Part shown: positions 63,944 through 64,000 of the stretch, piece after piece
Layout of the letters: each line of letters begins with the position of its first letter
How positions within the stretch are numbered: position 1 is the stretch's first letter
NCBI RefSeq assembly: GCF_007197555.1
Contig: NZ_CP041614.1
Coordinates: forward strand, 6,068,001 to 6,132,000
Direction: 5' to 3'
DNA length: 64,000 bases
DNA from: Shewanella psychropiezotolerans
Lineage (GTDB): Bacteria > Pseudomonadota > Gammaproteobacteria > Enterobacterales > Shewanellaceae
Translations under genes and position numbers: made by a program
Notes under the pieces: generated by a model
What the model saw: the letters and a program-made list of their open reading frames with translations, nothing else
The model's database searches: none
What the model was told of the DNA's origin: nothing

Positions 63944-64000
63944 CCCCGTTGTCTGAAATAACACCGATAGGACATTATTCAACTAAATAGCAGCTTCAAG

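Overview
The window reads as a chromosome segment of a marine Shewanella-type gammaproteobacterium. Three things support this: the gene order rplQ - substrate-binding protein - ccmEDCBA - scyA - ccmI - ccmFGH, a bacterial 16S-23S-5S operon with typical gammaproteobacterial ends, and an aryl-polyene-type pigment cluster. The species cannot be named from sequence reading alone.

Layout. (1) Bases 1-11.4 kb, plus strand: the distal part of an aryl polyene (APE) cluster, entered inside an LpxL-type acyltransferase. It continues with a MIO-type ammonia-lyase homologue, a thioesterase, a LolA-like carrier, an MMPL exporter, an FAD oxidoreductase, a DUF3261-like lipoprotein, a ketosynthase, a hot-dog dehydratase, a ketoreductase and a second ketosynthase. 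Most genes overlap by 1-4 bases. (2) 11.4-19.1 kb: housekeeping genes (azoR, a 2OG-Fe(II) oxygenase, a minus-strand yihY-pip-lipoprotein-dtd-thioesterase group, small envelope proteins) and a frameshifted membrane polyferredoxin. (3) 19.1-22.7 kb: an AT-rich accessory island with one orphan ORC/CDC6-like P-loop ATPase gene. It is bracketed by an inverted pair of about 89-bp structured repeats and surrounded by further hairpin repeats. (4) 22.7-33.5 kb: a nitrogen-control region. typA and glnA are divergent, and glnA has two NtrC sites and a sigma-54 promoter. Next come a secreted repeat protein and a dicarboxylate symporter (both frameshifted), a DUF4124 protein and ntrB-ntrC, with a further NtrC site just before ntrB. 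(5) 33.5-40.0 kb: a minus-strand rRNA operon with no tRNA in its spacer and two tandem promoters. It is trailed by a degenerate array of 5S-derived fragments. (6) 40.1-50.1 kb: cytochrome c maturation genes in three transcription units around the monohaem cytochrome scyA. (7) 50.1-64 kb, minus strand: the S10, spc and alpha ribosomal operons from rpsJ to rplQ, with leader, terminators and internal promoters.

How the genes work together: region 1 makes and places a membrane-bound aryl-polyene lipid. Region 4 couples glutamine synthesis to nitrogen status through NtrB/NtrC. Region 6 attaches haem to periplasmic c-type cytochromes. Regions 5 and 7 supply ribosomes.

Most notable: the orphan ATPase island with covarying repeats; the 5S-derived tandem array; and four apparent single-gene frame lesions between 11 and 29 kb. 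Those lesions are either real gene decay or base-calling errors. No CRISPR array, tRNA, transposase or integrase was seen.
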